Below are positions 1 to 9,242 of a DNA stretch of 64,000 nucleotides, in pieces. The notes under the pieces were generated by a model. The model did no database searches, was not told the origin of the DNA, and saw nothing but the letters and a program-made list of their open reading frames with translations. Every line of letters begins with the position of its first letter. Positions within the stretch are counted from its first letter, which is position 1. Where the stretch lies: the NCBI GenBank assembly GCA_000525675.1, contig CP002190.1:1860001-1924000 (forward strand), in the 5' to 3' direction. Source of the DNA: Bdellovibrio bacteriovorus W. GTDB lineage: Bacteria > Bdellovibrionota > Bdellovibrionia > Bdellovibrionales > Bdellovibrionaceae. Made by a program: the position numbers and the translations under genes.

Positions 1-1074
1 CCTCAACCTTTTATCAATATTCCGCTAGAAGCGGGTTTTGATATGGAACCTGCAAAAAATGGAGTGACTCCTTGTGACCAACTTAAAGACCTCAAAATGT
101 CTGACTGGGATCAAGCAAAGCTTGATTGGCAAGCCATTGATGAGTCACAGGCAAGCGGAGTTGCACGCTTCCGCAAAAACACAGAAGCGTTTTTAAAAGA
201 ACTAGAGCAGCATATTCCAGCAGGGGCCAACGTTTTATTCGCCCACTTAATGGCTGGTGGCGTACCTCGCACAAAAATTATTATGCCGCTTTTAAACCGC
301 GCTTTTAAAGGCACCGGTGATCGCCACATCCCTACACAGAGCCTACTTGATTCTGAAATTGGTCAGTTCTGTCTTCGTAACTTCAACGAAGTCACAGCAG
401 AAACTTTCAACCACCTTCTAGATCTTTCAACACCACTTCGTAAAAAGCTAGAAAGCCAAGGGAGCCACGTTTCTTACACAGCATACGGTTACCATGGAAC
501 TGAAGTTCTTATTAACGGTGATTATAAGTGGCAAACTTACACTTGCTACTTCCAAGGCTGGGCAAAGATGGCTCTAGAAAAAGTATCCGAGAACTTCTCT
601 GCAAAAGGCGTGAATACTTGTGTTTATAACTGCCCTGAGATCTTAACGAACTCTAGCTCCGTATTCCAAGGGGTTGAAATGTCGCTTTACCCTCTGCTTG
701 AGGCATTAACTAAAGATGCTCCTCATAAAGAAAAAGCTCAGACTATTTTAAATCAATGTAAAGAACTTCTAAAAGATGAAGTTACGTTTGATGAGATCAA
801 AACATTCATCAATGCGTACCTTACAAACCCACTGACTCTTGAGTTTACAAGCTATGAAAAATGGCCTCAACATTCTCGTAAAGATCAGATGGAATACATG
901 CTTGGCAGTTCAGATCATTTGTTTGAAATGCATAAGGATTCAAAAAATCTTATCACTGCAGTTTTAAGTGAAGTTGTTTTCAACTCTTGCGGTTACATCA
1001 TGCTTCATGACTCTTGGTCTCCAAAGGCTCCAGCTGCTTGGATCGGGCACGACATCGTTGCCCGCTGTGTATAA
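1..1074 (+). CDS. Unknown protein, 5' end outside the window
   Basis: The reading frame is open from base 1, so the gene probably begins upstream; an internal ATG at 43 is only the first methionine in view. About 357 residues are visible. I do not recognise the family. The visible part is soluble-looking, without a membrane segment, and has a glycine-containing stretch (AHLMAGGVPRTKI), a TGDRH motif and an aromatic/Cys-rich centre (YTCYFQGWAKM). The stop TAA shares its last base with the ATG of the next gene, so the two are probably co-translated. The function is left open. Confidence 0.8.
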   Translation, partial: PQPFINIPLEAGFDMEPAKNGVTPCDQLKDLKMSDWDQAKLDWQAIDESQASGVARFRKNTEAFLKELEQHIPAGANVLFAHLMAGGVPRTKIIMPLLNRAFKGTGDRHIPTQSLLDSEIGQFCLRNFNEVTAETFNHLLDLSTPLRKKLESQGSHVSYTAYGYHGTEVLINGDYKWQTYTCYFQGWAKMALEKVSENFSAKGVNTCVYNCPEILTNSSSVFQGVEMSLYPLLEALTKDAPHKEKAQTILNQCKELLKDEVTFDEIKTFINAYLTNPLTLEFTSYEKWPQHSRKDQMEYMLGSSDHLFEMHKDSKNLITAVLSEVVFNSCGYIMLHDSWSPKAPAAWIGHDIVARCV

Positions 1075-1916
1075 TGTCCCTTCAGGCGGGAAAGAGCTGG
1101 GAATTTGATAAACTCAAATTCCACGGCCTTTCCCTCTCGGGAATTCGTACGGCCATCTCGATGCCAGAATTTTCTCTGAGCTTTGATGTTGCTCAAGGAT
1201 TCCCGTACCTTCTAAATCTTAAGCACTTCTTTTTATCCCACGGCCATTTAGATCATGCTGCCGGAGTGCCTTATATTATTTCCCAAAAGGCGATGACCTC
1301 ACAGGCTCCGGGCAATTTCTATATGCCGGAAAGTCTTGTTGAGCCGTTAGATCGCATTATGAAGATTTGGCAAGAGATTGAAAAGCATGAGTATCAATAC
1401 AACTTCATCGCCACTCGCCCTGATGACGAAATTCAATTAAACGCCAATCACTATCTCAAAGCCTTTCCAACGAAACATCGTGTGGACTCTTTGGGCTACA
1501 CTCTTTTTGAAAAGAATCGCAAACTCAAAAAAGAATATAGCCACTTAAATCAAGATCAGATCATTGATCTCCGCCGTCAAAACATTGATGTGCAAGAGTG
1601 GATTCATACTCCCCTAGTCAGCTTTACGGGTGATACTGAAATTGATTTTTTAGACTCTCGACCGTGGATTAAAAAATCTAAGATTCTCATCCTAGAAGCA
1701 ACTTACTTAGATGAGAGAAAGTCGATTGAGCAAGCCAAGCATTGGGGCCATACCCATCTAGATGAGGTCATACCACGACTAGATGATATTGAAAGTGAAC
1801 AGATTGTTCTCATTCATGTTTCGAGCCGCTATTCCGATCGCGATATTCAAAAAATCATTCAAGAAAAAATTCCTGTAAAGCACCGTCCTCGCATTGCCGT
1901 TTTCCCAGGGCGATGA
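1074..1916 (+). CDS. Metallo-beta-lactamase-fold hydrolase, ribonuclease Z-like
   Basis: This protein of about 280 aa carries the metal-binding signature HFFLSHGHLDHAAG (HxHxDH type) near residue 55. It also has later family motifs: SFTGDTEIDF for the metal-bridging Asp, and a C-terminal HTHLDE segment. RNase Z enzymes of this fold mature tRNA 3' ends, and the spacing of motifs resembles them, but other MBL hydrolases are possible. I chose ATG 1074 because it overlaps the upstream stop (TAATG). A longer frame reaches back to 1014 but would sit inside the previous gene. The two genes look like one transcription unit. Confidence 0.8.
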   Translation: MSLQAGKSWEFDKLKFHGLSLSGIRTAISMPEFSLSFDVAQGFPYLLNLKHFFLSHGHLDHAAGVPYIISQKAMTSQAPGNFYMPESLVEPLDRIMKIWQEIEKHEYQYNFIATRPDDEIQLNANHYLKAFPTKHRVDSLGYTLFEKNRKLKKEYSHLNQDQIIDLRRQNIDVQEWIHTPLVSFTGDTEIDFLDSRPWIKKSKILILEATYLDERKSIEQAKHWGHTHLDEVIPRLDDIESEQIVLIHVSSRYSDRDIQKIIQEKIPVKHRPRIAVFPGR

Positions 1917-1957
1917 TTTTTTTTCGCTGCCCCAATAAGACTCTGATTCCAAAAAAA

Positions 1958-1981
1958 AAGATGGCCTCTATGGGCCATCTT
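1958..1981 (-). terminator. Rho-independent terminator between convergent genes
   Basis: A perfect 9-bp stem (AAGATGGCC / GGCCATCTT) with a 6-base loop lies between two convergent genes. On the minus strand it is followed by a run of nine T, so it mainly serves the gene ending at 2007. The plus-strand side has only a short T run. Confidence 0.85.
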
Positions 1982-2006
1982 TAAAAACTCAAGATAATGT
2001 CACGAA

Positions 2007-2714
2007 CTAAAAAAGATCACCCATATCTAGCCATAGCTTGCGGGTCTTCATTTTTTTATTCTTTAAATACTCAACCCACTCAGTGCCATCTTTTTTATTC
2101 CAATTTTGCGCCAAGTTAGCTGCAAAAATCAAAGGTGAGTACCCCTGCCCCATTAAGTTTCTAGGCGAACGCAATGCTGTTAACATTTCCGGCCCATAAA
2201 AACCTGTTGGCGGTAGCCGATCTCTTTCCGTTAATTCCCCGATGATGATCGCCCCGTTTACTTGCCCCAAGACCGTGCGACTTAAAGGGCCCGATGCCTC
2301 ATTTTCTGGTGGCAAACCCGCTGTTCCAACGACCACTAAGCCGTTAGCCGTTCTTTTATTTAACGCCTCTACAAGCGCTCTATTTTGATCATTCACTTTT
2401 AAGTTAAAGTCAAAAAATACGAAACTTGTCGACTCAGGCAGAGACTCAATCTTCTTTTTAAGGCCCGCATAATCAACTTCACCAGTTTTCTTATAAGGAG
2501 TGTGATTGACAATTACACACCCCTTGCAAGAGCGAGAACGCTCTTGAAATAAAGGCTCCACCTTTTCTTGAAACTCTGTCGGAGCCACCTGCCCGAAATA
2601 AACCACCGTGGTCTTAGCCACCGCTGCATGGGCCGCTGAGTTTGTCATTAAGCACACAAAAAAAAGAGAAAGCGATCCTAAAACGATCCGAAAATTATTT
2701 TTTAAATTAATCAT
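2007..2714 (-). CDS. Putative periplasmic protein of unknown function
   Basis: The 235-aa product starts with a typical Sec signal peptide: a basic start, a hydrophobic core, and a likely cut after AAHA near residue 30. The rest has an alternating beta/alpha appearance, with TTVVYFGQV, SFVFFDFNLKV, GLVVVGTAG and GAIIIGEL strands. Two cysteines close together (SCKGCVIV) could form a disulphide. The layout loosely resembles a Rossmann or subtilase-like core, but no catalytic triad is visible, so no function is assigned. It is transcribed alone and divergently from the phospholipase D gene. Confidence 0.75.
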   Translation of the reverse strand: MINLKNNFRIVLGSLSLFFVCLMTNSAAHAAVAKTTVVYFGQVAPTEFQEKVEPLFQERSRSCKGCVIVNHTPYKKTGEVDYAGLKKKIESLPESTSFVFFDFNLKVNDQNRALVEALNKRTANGLVVVGTAGLPPENEASGPLSRTVLGQVNGAIIIGELTERDRLPPTGFYGPEMLTALRSPRNLMGQGYSPLIFAANLAQNWNKKDGTEWVEYLKNKKMKTRKLWLDMGDLF

Positions 2715-2767
2715 GAGAAAGAGTCTGCCAATGCCAATGGTTTGCTGTCGACTTTTTTAATAAACTA

Positions 2768-3925
2768 ATGAACAATCGACATATGGAGTCATGGCGTCAA
2801 GTCTCCCTCTTTTACGATGGGGATAGTTTTTTCAACAGCCTCATCAGAGATATTCGTAACGCACAAAAAAGCGTCATGATTGAATCCTATATTTTTAACT
2901 GGGACCGCCTTACTCAAAGCCTCCTTCAAGAGCTCAAATCTGCCCGTAGCCGAGGGGTTGATGTCAAAATTGTCGTCGATGGCTTTGGAGCCTACTATCA
3001 AATCCCCCATTTGGACAAATGGTGCTCCGATAATCAGATTGAATTTCGAGTTTTCCATCCACTTCCCTACCCCATGCTATGGGCGCGAAATCTTTTCGTA
3101 AAATATGCTCTTTGGCGTGGCTCGTTCCTACGGAAAATCAATCGGCGCACTCATCGAAAGATGACGATCATTGATGAAGAAATTGCCTACGTGGGCAGTA
3201 TGAACTTCGCTGAATATCACTGTGCCGAATATGTAGGCGATGCTGCGTGGAGAGATACCGGAGCAAGGGTCATCGGCCCCCCAGTGCAAAGACTTATCAT
3301 GGCCTTTCAAATTTCATATTTAAGAACATACATCAAAGGCTTGATGTCGTGGGTGAACAGATGGAAAGACCGGTCCCCACCTTACTCTAACTTCTTACGA
3401 CTTAATACGACGCAAAAAATGCGTCGCCAAATGTATCAAGATCTTTTGCGAAAATTCTTAACCGCAGAGTCTCGCATTTATATCACCACTGCTTACTTTC
3501 TTCCCAAAAGAGCCATTTTGCGAGCGATGATCAAAGCTGCTGACAAAGGCGTTGATATCAAAATCATTATCCCTGGCAAGTCGGATGTCCCCCTCGTCAA
3601 GTGGGCAGCTTTTTTCATTATTCAATGGCTAGTAAAAAAGAAGATCTCCATCTATGAGTATCAACCGAGTATTTTGCATGCTAAGACGATGATTATTGAT
3701 AACGAAGCTCACGTCGGCTCGTTTAACCTTAATCATCGCAGCCTTCTACATGATTTAGAGGTGGAAGTGATCCTCAATGACCAGTCGAGCCTTGAGAGCA
3801 TGATCCATCAATGGAACGTGGACCTTAAAAACTCCAAACCGATGACTCAAGATGATGTCAAGAACCCCTCTTGGTTCAGTCGGCAGCTTTATCGCATTGC
3901 CTTCAAATTACGTTATATGCTGTGA
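2768..3925 (+). CDS. Phospholipase D family protein, cardiolipin synthase-like
   Basis: The protein has 385 aa and two HKD motifs, the catalytic signature of the PLD superfamily: HRKMTIIDEE near residue 128 and HAKTMIIDNE near residue 303. Each is followed by a GSxN segment (GSMNFAEYH and GSFNLNHRS). Two HKD motifs and the length fit bacterial cardiolipin synthases of the ClsB/ClsC type, which join phosphatidylglycerol units. I see no N-terminal transmembrane pair as in ClsA, so the ClsB-like form or a related phospholipase is favoured. The neighbouring ATPase gene follows 55 bp later. Confidence 0.85.
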   Translation: MNNRHMESWRQVSLFYDGDSFFNSLIRDIRNAQKSVMIESYIFNWDRLTQSLLQELKSARSRGVDVKIVVDGFGAYYQIPHLDKWCSDNQIEFRVFHPLPYPMLWARNLFVKYALWRGSFLRKINRRTHRKMTIIDEEIAYVGSMNFAEYHCAEYVGDAAWRDTGARVIGPPVQRLIMAFQISYLRTYIKGLMSWVNRWKDRSPPYSNFLRLNTTQKMRRQMYQDLLRKFLTAESRIYITTAYFLPKRAILRAMIKAADKGVDIKIIIPGKSDVPLVKWAAFFIIQWLVKKKISIYEYQPSILHAKTMIIDNEAHVGSFNLNHRSLLHDLEVEVILNDQSSLESMIHQWNVDLKNSKPMTQDDVKNPSWFSRQLYRIAFKLRYML

Positions 3926-3980
3926 CTTTAAACACAAGGATTTATTGACGTGCTGGGGTTAATTGATGATCCTATAAATC

Positions 3981-4583
3981 ATGAAACCCTATGTAAAAAT
4001 CGTTGTCACAGGCGGCCCTTCGGGAGGCAAAACTACTCTCATTGATGCACTAAAAAAGGAACTTGGCCAAAAATGTGCCCTCGTTCCTGAAGCAGCTAGT
4101 ATTCTTTATCGAGGAGGTTTCCCTCGCGCCAAAGAAGACGTGACGACAAAGCATGCGCAAAGAGCCATCTACTTTACTCAAAAAGAATTAGAAGAGCTTG
4201 TTTGTCAGACTTCCCAAAAGCCCTTGATCGTTTGCGATCGAGGCTCCTTAGACAGTGCCGCTTACTGGCCTTACGATGAAGACAATTTTTTTAAGAGTTT
4301 AAACACATCTCGAGAAACCGAACTAGCTCGCTATGATTGGCTCATCCACCTGGATACAGCCCCGATTGAGTTTTACGATTCCACGAATCCCATTCGCACT
4401 GAGACCTTTCAAGAAGCATGGGACCTTAATGAAAAAATTAAAAATGCATGGAAAGGTCACCCTCGTCGTATTGTGATCTCTCACAACAATGACTTCCTTT
4501 CCAAAATGACAACATCTCTAGCTGTCATCCAAGCCATCCTCGCACACAAAAGTGCGGACGAAGTGAAGGAGCTTTTAAAATGA
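3981..4583 (+). CDS. P-loop ATPase, AAA_28/NadR-like kinase fold
   Basis: This 200-aa protein starts almost directly with a Walker A loop, VTGGPSGGKTTL at about residues 9-20. It also has a Walker B/lid-like LIVCDRGSLDSAAYWP near residue 82. This pairing is typical of the AAA_28 group of predicted ATPases and nucleotide kinases. The substrate is unknown. The stop overlaps the next start by four bases (ATGA), which implies translational coupling to the secreted protein that follows. Confidence 0.8.
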   Translation: MKPYVKIVVTGGPSGGKTTLIDALKKELGQKCALVPEAASILYRGGFPRAKEDVTTKHAQRAIYFTQKELEELVCQTSQKPLIVCDRGSLDSAAYWPYDEDNFFKSLNTSRETELARYDWLIHLDTAPIEFYDSTNPIRTETFQEAWDLNEKIKNAWKGHPRRIVISHNNDFLSKMTTSLAVIQAILAHKSADEVKELLK

Positions 4584-6481
4584 AAACACCCATCTTTGTC
4601 TTGAGTTTACTATTGAGCTTAAGCCTTCATGCTCAAACCACAGATGTAGACTCCTCTCAAACAGAAGATTCAATTACTTTCGAAGACTCTGCGGCAGCCA
4701 ATCCCCCTGCAGAAATCGATGAAACTGTCTCTTCTGAAGAAGCGACGTCTTCTACGAAAACTTCGCGCAAAAGCTCTCCGAAGTTAAAGCCACTTTACTT
4801 CCAAGCTGATAAAAATAACTTGCAAGTTTTACCTCAGCGCTTTGAGTACACTCTCTTAGATCAAAACCGCCTCAAGGTCGGAAATATCTTAATCGACACT
4901 ACTGAAATTCAATTTCAGATTGAAAGAACAAACGACAAGAAGAATCCTTATGCGATTCGCTTTCAATGGCCTGCAGGACTTATCAAAGAAGGACAACTAG
5001 CGATCAAGAATAATTCTGGGAAAGCTATCTTCAACCGAAATATCCAATCCAGTGACTTAAAGCTGAGTGGCGCCACTACGAATGAAGATGGCCTGATTGT
5101 TGAGACAGCTTCTCTGACTTTTTCAGATGTTGATGCCTCGATGATTGATGACATGAAGTACTTCCCGTTCATGACGTTTTGTATCTTCAAAGAAAGCTAC
5201 GAAACAAGATTGTATCTTTGCTCTAAAGAACTTTACTTAAGCTCTCAAGGTGGAGCGATGGTTATCAAATCGCGTGATTCAATAAAAAGAAACGCGAACA
5301 TTGACATCAACGGTAAGGTTGTCGGCAATCAAGGGATCATCTATCTCAACGATCGCAACGAGAACGTCGCTTTTAAAGCGCACACACAAACAGGGGCTTT
5401 CCTAGAGATTGAAACGCGCATGAAAGATGTGGATTTTAAGGACGTAGTTTTAAGTCCTGATGGTAAGAGAATCATTCTTACTGCTTCCGGCGCAAAACCT
5501 TTTGACACTCGCAACGTCAAAATTTTTTCAGAAGATGAGTGGCAAATAACCCTACCGCGCTCGCGTCCTGTTTTATTTCTAAAAGGTGAAGGCGACATTC
5601 CAATGCGCCAAGAGTTTTTTATTCGCGGTGTACTTCCCCGCGAGGGCAATCGTATCTTTGTAAGCCCACGCTCCCCTTCTAGAACTTACTCTTCGAGTCT
5701 TCGCCTAACGGGCGTTACTCCGAAAGGTATTGAGGCGAGCACTTTACCAAATGAAACCACTGCGGCTTTAAAAAAAACCAAAGGCCAACAGTTTCAATGG
5801 AACATTCATGATATTCCATCGGGAGTAAATAGCCGTCACTACCTTTTATCTAAGCATGGTGATGAGGCCTTCACCGTCGGCTATGACGTTTTTAGAGGAC
5901 GTCCATTTGTCTTTGATCTTAAGGCCAATTACCAAACTCCATCAGCCACGGGATACGCAAGCTTAGGTTTACAGTGGTGGATTGAAAACATGCTTGGCCT
6001 AGATGCTGACTGGGCACGCTTTCATTGGGGCTTGAGCGTTCGTTATGCAAGTCAAATCATGAAGAACGATGAAGCTCCAGAGTTTGATAAAATTAACTTT
6101 GAACTTTTATGGAGAGCCCAAGAAGGTTTCTATTTCGTAGATTCCACATGGGGACTCTACCTACCTGTTGAAATGTTGCAAGGAAGTGGTTCAAGCTTAA
6201 TGGCCTATGGAGCTGGTTTTTTCATGCACACGAAAACTCAAAATCCGATGTGGCGCAAGTGGGCTACTTGGTCTGAGCTCAAAGCGCAATACCTCTTCGC
6301 CGGAACTGGCGACGTGGAGCTAAGCTCTGCCTATCAGCTCGGGTGGACAGCCTATAAAAACATTTCATCTAATTGGTACTTCAGCTATGGCGCCTTCATC
6401 GAAGACTATAAATTCGATCCAGCCGCTCCAAAAGAAGAAATGCAAATCGGCGCCGAACTAGGCCTCCGCGCAACATTCTAA
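4580..6481 (+). CDS. Secreted/outer-membrane protein, paralogue of the 42.5-44.6 kb gene
   Basis: The 633-aa product has a signal peptide (core LSLLLSLSLHAQ), an acidic Ser/Thr-rich linker to about residue 70, and a beta-rich body. The C-terminal 170 residues alternate aromatic and polar residues like a barrel and end in a terminal Phe (ELGLRATF), as outer-membrane barrels do. It shares order and short motifs with the 686-aa protein at 42534-44594: KPLYF at the start of the mature domain, an Ile/Val-Gly-Asn strand, a TYS(S/D) segment and a final barrel-like region. I infer a duplicated family. The function is unknown. Confidence 0.8.
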   Translation: MKTPIFVLSLLLSLSLHAQTTDVDSSQTEDSITFEDSAAANPPAEIDETVSSEEATSSTKTSRKSSPKLKPLYFQADKNNLQVLPQRFEYTLLDQNRLKVGNILIDTTEIQFQIERTNDKKNPYAIRFQWPAGLIKEGQLAIKNNSGKAIFNRNIQSSDLKLSGATTNEDGLIVETASLTFSDVDASMIDDMKYFPFMTFCIFKESYETRLYLCSKELYLSSQGGAMVIKSRDSIKRNANIDINGKVVGNQGIIYLNDRNENVAFKAHTQTGAFLEIETRMKDVDFKDVVLSPDGKRIILTASGAKPFDTRNVKIFSEDEWQITLPRSRPVLFLKGEGDIPMRQEFFIRGVLPREGNRIFVSPRSPSRTYSSSLRLTGVTPKGIEASTLPNETTAALKKTKGQQFQWNIHDIPSGVNSRHYLLSKHGDEAFTVGYDVFRGRPFVFDLKANYQTPSATGYASLGLQWWIENMLGLDADWARFHWGLSVRYASQIMKNDEAPEFDKINFELLWRAQEGFYFVDSTWGLYLPVEMLQGSGSSLMAYGAGFFMHTKTQNPMWRKWATWSELKAQYLFAGTGDVELSSAYQLGWTAYKNISSNWYFSYGAFIEDYKFDPAAPKEEMQIGAELGLRATF

Positions 6482-6512
6482 GCCCGCCCTTTTTAGTCAA
6501 GAAGACCACCCA

Positions 6513-6532
6513 TGGAGGGAACTCTCCCTCCA
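6513..6532 (+). other. Short perfect hairpin without T run
   Basis: TGGAGGGA and TCCCTCCA form an 8-bp stem with a 4-base loop, 32 bp after the stop of the preceding gene. There is no T tract on either side, so it may be an mRNA 3' end stabiliser or Rho-associated structure rather than a standard terminator. Confidence 0.5.
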
Positions 6533-6600
6533 CGCCCTACTCGTTCACTAAAAAAAACTAAGAAATAGATTTTCAAAAGAACCCATTCATCAACCAACTC

Positions 6601-6723
6601 AAGGTTGATCAAAAGGGTTTGAATACAAGGCGGAGGGTTTCGCCCACAGCGCAGGCGTACCCAGTGTACGCCGAAGCGAGGACGAGGCCCGACAACGAAG
6701 TAGGCAAGCCCTTTTCATCAACC
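6601..6723. repeat. Convergent-gap palindromic element, copy A (subtype 2)
   Basis: This is an inverted repeat of about 123 bp. The outer arms are GGTTGATCAAAAGGG and CCCTTTTCATCAACC, one mismatch from perfect. An inner hairpin uses GCGTAC / GTACGC. It has no ORF. It ends 2 bp before the stop codon of the response-regulator gene. Other copies are at 17798, 20899, 31387, 31512 and 53113, with a fragment at 17747. Confidence 0.85.
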
Positions 6724-6725
6724 GA

Positions 6726-8660
6726 CTAGCGTCGCTTGAAGAAGCCGGATACTACTTGCTTCAAATCCATATTAAAGACGTCTTGCTTCTTACTCTGGGC
6801 AGAAAGCATGGAGAGTTCTCGGCGGGCTGGAATAAATCCATTATCTAAGGCCACACTCTTTTCAAAAGATTTTTTCGCAGCCATAAGATCGCCTTTGGTT
6901 TTATTCAAAAGCCCTACTACGAATGGGAAAAGAGTATCGTATCTTTCATCTGGTGGAACTTGCATAAGCTCAAGCTCCACTTCTTTAAGAATAAATGTTT
7001 TACGAGCAGGATCGACAGCCCCTAGTTTGGCCCATGATTGGTAGATATGAAGCTGACTGATCTGCGGATTGAGCTGCTCGACTTCTTTAAGAAGCTGAAG
7101 AGCTTGGGCAAACTGATTCATATGCAGGGCTTTCTTTACGTCTTCCATTAAGGTGGTCGCACGCAATTTAGACTCTGCCTCAGTACGTTTTTGCTCTTTT
7201 TTAAAGTCGTCAATTTTTTGTGAGTCATTGGCAGCACTCACCGCACCTGTAACAAGGGCATTAACTTTATTCCAAACCTCAAAAGCTTCGGCCTGCGAGG
7301 GGCTGGGCTTTTCGCCAATCAGAGTTTTAAACTCTTCAAGTGCTACTTCAACACTGGCTCCGCCGGCCCCCATTTCGATGTAGTCTACAATCTCATAGGT
7401 ACTTTTATTTTGAATATCAGAATAGATTTTCTTTAAAACTTTGGCTTGCTCTTGGGGATTTGCATAACCTGCTCGTTGAGCAAAGACAATCAGACCTTTT
7501 GTTAAAAGCAAATGAATCGCTTTATAGACAGCAACTTCACTATAACCTTTTACATCAAGTAATTGAGTTAAAGTGATTTGATTGTTTAACTTTAAAGAGA
7601 AGCCTTCTAAGGACTTCAAAAGAGACATTTCAAAAATTGGATTATCATCAGCAAAGCTTGGGCTCTTAGCGATCACATTGCCTGACCACATAATATATAA
7701 AGACTTCAGCCAATTTAGAGAAATCTTAGAAGCAATCCAATCATGCAAGAAATAGGTCAGAGTGTCTGCATCGATACTTGGGCTGCTCATGTCTACTTCT
7801 GCTGAAGCAAAATTGACACGAATCTTATCCTCAACAATCGTGCGCACAAGACGAATGTTCATCTGCTCCATTAAGATAATATCGAAAGCATGAGGACTTA
7901 ATAAGTTATTCTGAATAAGATAATTACCAATACGGCGATTGTTTTTATCGCGCAATGCTGTCTGAACATCTTCAGGAAGCGCCCAACCACTTTGGATAAG
8001 CATTTCACCTAGGAAGGTTGATTTATCATCAACGTCAACGCCGACGATATTCCCGTTACAGAAAGAAACTCCTGAAACCGAACCATCAGCGTTATAGATA
8101 TTTAAGTACCCGCTGCTTTTAGTTTCAACCAGAAGAGAATATAGAAACGGCAAATCAAAACCGCTGACTTCTTCAACGGACTCGATCACTTTTCTTTTCT
8201 GACGAGCAGTGACCGTAGGATTAGCAAACATTTGATAGAGAAGCTTACGAGCATTGACCGTTTCTTCTTTTTTAGGCTCTGCTTTAGCTGCCTTCTTTAC
8301 AATCTTAAGAACTTGCTCCATTTCAAAGGGCTTCTTAAGAAATGCAACGGCGTCTGTACTCTGAGTCGCTTCTTGAATGAATTGATTATCTATATAGATT
8401 CCACTCATCAATACGACTTTGAACTTTAAATGCGGATAATTTGTACGAGCCTGCTTGATAAAATCCAACCCCGTCATTTGCGGCAGCAGACAGTCACAGA
8501 AAACATACTCAATATCAGTCTGAGAAGAAAGCACAGCATTGGCTTCATCTGGGCGATGCGCCAAATAAACGTGATGACCTTGTCGGGTCAGAGCTTCTTG
8601 CAAAGCCTTCGCGACAGTCTCGTCATCTTCTAAAACTAGAATCTTAGTTACTTTCTCCAC
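6726..8660 (-). CDS. Response regulator with PATAN/DUF4388-like and TPR regions
   Basis: The product has 644 aa. An N-terminal receiver domain (about 1-125) has the acidic pocket EDD at 11-13, the phospho-acceptor Asp near 56 (VFCDCLLPQMTG) and the conserved Lys (FLKKPF). The middle part (about 170-300) matches the pattern of PATAN/DUF4388 domains: a GYLNIYN strand, then FLGEMLIQSG and RIGNYLIQNN modules. The last 130 residues look like TPR helices. There is no DNA-binding domain, so it probably works through protein contacts. The start is GTG at 8660 with no clear ribosome site. A terminator separates it from the STAS gene upstream. Confidence 0.85.
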   Translation of the reverse strand: MEKVTKILVLEDDETVAKALQEALTRQGHHVYLAHRPDEANAVLSSQTDIEYVFCDCLLPQMTGLDFIKQARTNYPHLKFKVVLMSGIYIDNQFIQEATQSTDAVAFLKKPFEMEQVLKIVKKAAKAEPKKEETVNARKLLYQMFANPTVTARQKRKVIESVEEVSGFDLPFLYSLLVETKSSGYLNIYNADGSVSGVSFCNGNIVGVDVDDKSTFLGEMLIQSGWALPEDVQTALRDKNNRRIGNYLIQNNLLSPHAFDIILMEQMNIRLVRTIVEDKIRVNFASAEVDMSSPSIDADTLTYFLHDWIASKISLNWLKSLYIMWSGNVIAKSPSFADDNPIFEMSLLKSLEGFSLKLNNQITLTQLLDVKGYSEVAVYKAIHLLLTKGLIVFAQRAGYANPQEQAKVLKKIYSDIQNKSTYEIVDYIEMGAGGASVEVALEEFKTLIGEKPSPSQAEAFEVWNKVNALVTGAVSAANDSQKIDDFKKEQKRTEAESKLRATTLMEDVKKALHMNQFAQALQLLKEVEQLNPQISQLHIYQSWAKLGAVDPARKTFILKEVELELMQVPPDERYDTLFPFVVGLLNKTKGDLMAAKKSFEKSVALDNGFIPARRELSMLSAQSKKQDVFNMDLKQVVSGFFKRR

Positions 8661-8707
8661 AAATTACTTTTCGGATAAATATCTGAATATCTTAGCCTTA
8701 AATAAAA

Positions 8708-8735
8708 AAGTGAGGAGCTTTGGGGCTCCTCACTT
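8708..8735 (-). terminator. Rho-independent terminator after the STAS gene
   Basis: An 11-bp stem (AAGTGAGGAGC / GCTCCTCACTT) with a 6-base loop is followed on the minus strand by TTTTTTATTT. It ends the PP2C-STAS transcript before the response-regulator gene, which therefore needs its own promoter. Confidence 0.85.
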
Positions 8736-8761
8736 AAAAACCTAGACCTTAGATCTGTAAA

Positions 8762-9232
8762 TTACTTTTTCAAAAACTTGAAATACTTGCTTTCAATGAC
8801 GTCCATTTCCATTTCGTTCCCCTCTTCGTCTTTGACCGACTCTGGTGGACGCACGCCTGTATCGTCAAACTCGACTCCATAAGTAAACAAGATATTCTTC
8901 TCAGAGCCTGAATCGTCGTTATAATAAGGTACAAAGAAAGACTGAACTTTTCCATTAGCCGGCAAAAATCCATCCACCATATTGATCTGATCTACGATGA
9001 CTTTTGGACACTGCTGAAGAGTCACCTGTGCACCACCGGCTGTACCAATCCATTTGATCCACTCGCGAATTCCACATGAGTTGATTCCGCGCAAGCCACT
9101 TAGCTCCACTTCAATCGCAGAATTGCCAGAAATATCAAATTGGTTAAAGTCGACGTCTTCATCGATAGTACCCTTCATTTGCACTTGCAACTTATCAGCA
9201 CCTTTATTGAGTTTTACATCTAGCTTACTCAT
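8762..9232 (-). CDS. STAS-like anti-sigma-factor antagonist-type protein
   Basis: The protein has about 156 aa. Its first 100 residues follow the STAS pattern: beta strand, IEVELSGLRGINSCGIREW, then an alternating helix/strand. The Ser at residue 52 (NSCG) is where SpoIIAA/RsbV proteins are phosphorylated. An acidic C-terminal tail (about 100-156) is an extra. I chose ATG 9232 because AAGGAG lies six bases upstream; a GTG three bases earlier would be too close. It begins 10 bp after the PP2C phosphatase gene, the usual pairing in partner-switching modules. No anti-sigma kinase is adjacent. Confidence 0.75.
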   Translation of the reverse strand: MSKLDVKLNKGADKLQVQMKGTIDEDVDFNQFDISGNSAIEVELSGLRGINSCGIREWIKWIGTAGGAQVTLQQCPKVIVDQINMVDGFLPANGKVQSFFVPYYNDDSGSEKNILFTYGVEFDDTGVRPPESVKDEEGNEMEMDVIESKYFKFLKK

Positions 9233-9242
9233 CACTCACTCC

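Noticed and set aside
1014-1073. Longer start for the RNase Z-like gene
   Set aside because: The extension lies wholly within the preceding gene, and ATG 1074 overlaps its stop in the usual TAATG way.
3926-3980. Promoter between the phospholipase D and ATPase genes (TTGACG and TATAAA)
   Set aside because: The spacing of the two boxes is about 22 bp, too long for a standard promoter.
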